Part shown: in pieces, positions 5,203-5,596 of the stretch
Position numbering within the stretch: the stretch's first letter is position 1
Layout: each line of letters opens with the position of its first letter
DNA from: an uncultured Butyricicoccus sp.
Lineage (GTDB): Bacteria; Bacillota; Clostridia; Oscillospirales; Butyricicoccaceae
Direction of reading: 5' to 3'
NCBI GenBank assembly: GCA_900557315.1
Contig: USSI01000109.1
Location: 1-5,596 of the forward strand
Length of the DNA: 5,596 nucleotides
Notes under the pieces: model-generated
Told to the model about the DNA's origin: nothing
Database searches by the model: none
What the model saw: only the letters and a program-made list of their open reading frames with translations
Program-made: the position numbers and the translations under genes

Positions 5203-5596
5203 TTGGCGGAAAAGCCTTTGGTGCAGGAATGCTGCTTCAAGGATAGTGATGTCAACATTCGTATCCATTTTCACAATGCTTACGAGCTTCTTTTCGTCAA
5301 AACTGGGGAAATCCGCATCAATATCGACAACAATACCTATGAAGGAGAATCCGGTTCGGTATTCGTAATCGGTTGCTTTGAGGAGCATTCCCTCGAACTG
5401 CGCAGCGCGCTTTATGAAAGATATTACGTCATTCTTGACCCGCTCCGTCTGGAATACCTGATTACCGACCGCAGGCTGATGGCGCCTCTGCGCAACCGCC
5501 CGAAAGGGTTCTGCCACTGTTTTGATGTCAGCGGCTGCATCGAACGTATTGAGATTCTGTTCCGCCGGCTGGTGCAGGAATACGAAAACGGCGGGG
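5203..5596 (+). CDS. AraC-type regulator, N-terminal cupin sensor domain (partial, runs off the right edge)
   Basis: The first 131 residues of an open frame are visible, with no stop before the window ends. The segment RIHFHNAYELLFVKTGEIRI (20-39) followed by EGESGSVFVIGCFEEHSL (47-64) is the cupin-like ligand-binding pattern of AraC regulators, with HFH at 22-24 in the place of HYH in the left-hand regulator. The DNA-binding helices, expected about 60 residues further on, lie outside the window, so the AraC assignment rests on the sensor half only. The start is TTG with GGGGGAGG 6 bp upstream; the non-ATG start and truncation make the gene easy to overlook. It diverges from the reductase operon over 175 bp, the classic arrangement for a regulator controlling the adjacent operon, and is therefore the better candidate for the pathway sensor. 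The likely inducer is the pathway substrate, which is inference. It is a different protein from the left-hand regulator, not a recent duplicate. Confidence 0.8.
   Translation, partial: MAEKPLVQECCFKDSDVNIRIHFHNAYELLFVKTGEIRINIDNNTYEGESGSVFVIGCFEEHSLELRSALYERYYVILDPLRLEYLITDRRLMAPLRNRPKGFCHCFDVSGCIERIEILFRRLVQEYENGG

Noticed and set aside
5149..5517. A 122-codon - strand open frame opposite the right-hand regulator
   Set aside because: The + strand frame from 5203 encodes a recognisable cupin sensor with a strong ribosome binding site, while this frame shows no motif and would run into the operon promoter region.

Overview
The window reads as part of a chromosome of an anaerobic, fairly GC-rich Firmicute, most likely a gut Clostridia/Oscillospirales-type bacterium. 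This is an inference from three things: strong AGGAGG-type ribosome binding sites, two TTG starts, and protein families (a 4Fe-4S Old Yellow Enzyme-like reductase, a fumarate reductase-like flavoprotein, cupin-type AraC regulators) typical of such organisms. No rRNA, tRNA, insertion sequence, CRISPR array or phage gene is visible.

Layout. A complete AraC-family regulator lies on the + strand at the left (67-954). A tight three-gene operon follows on the - strand and is transcribed from right to left. Its order is an Old Yellow Enzyme-like NADH:flavin oxidoreductase with a C-terminal iron-sulfur cysteine motif (5027-3702), a short-chain dehydrogenase/reductase (3694-2924) and a 652-residue FAD-binding protein of the fumarate reductase/succinate dehydrogenase flavoprotein family (2902-944). 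The gaps are 7 and 21 bp. A second AraC-type regulator starts on the + strand at 5203 and runs off the right edge; it begins with TTG. The operon is thus bracketed by two regulators. It diverges from the right one across an AT-rich 175 bp region with overlapping promoter-like elements. It converges on the left one, the two coding ends overlapping by 11 bp.

How it may work. The enzyme trio is a set of reductive activities: reduction of an activated C=C bond (OYE family), ketone/alcohol interconversion (SDR), and a second flavin-dependent reduction or dehydrogenation (FrdA-like). The same three families cooperate in anaerobic reduction of small cyclic molecules, for example daidzein to equol, and recur in bile-acid dehydroxylation. 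The most likely reading is an inducible pathway that reduces a plant- or host-derived enone-like compound, with one or both AraC proteins sensing it. The substrate cannot be read from the sequence. The OYE lacks the usual C-terminal FAD/NAD(P)H domain, its active-site and cysteine motifs differ from the textbook ones, and the FrdA-like protein seems to lack two fumarate reductase catalytic residues. Together these mark the cassette as functionally uncharacterised.
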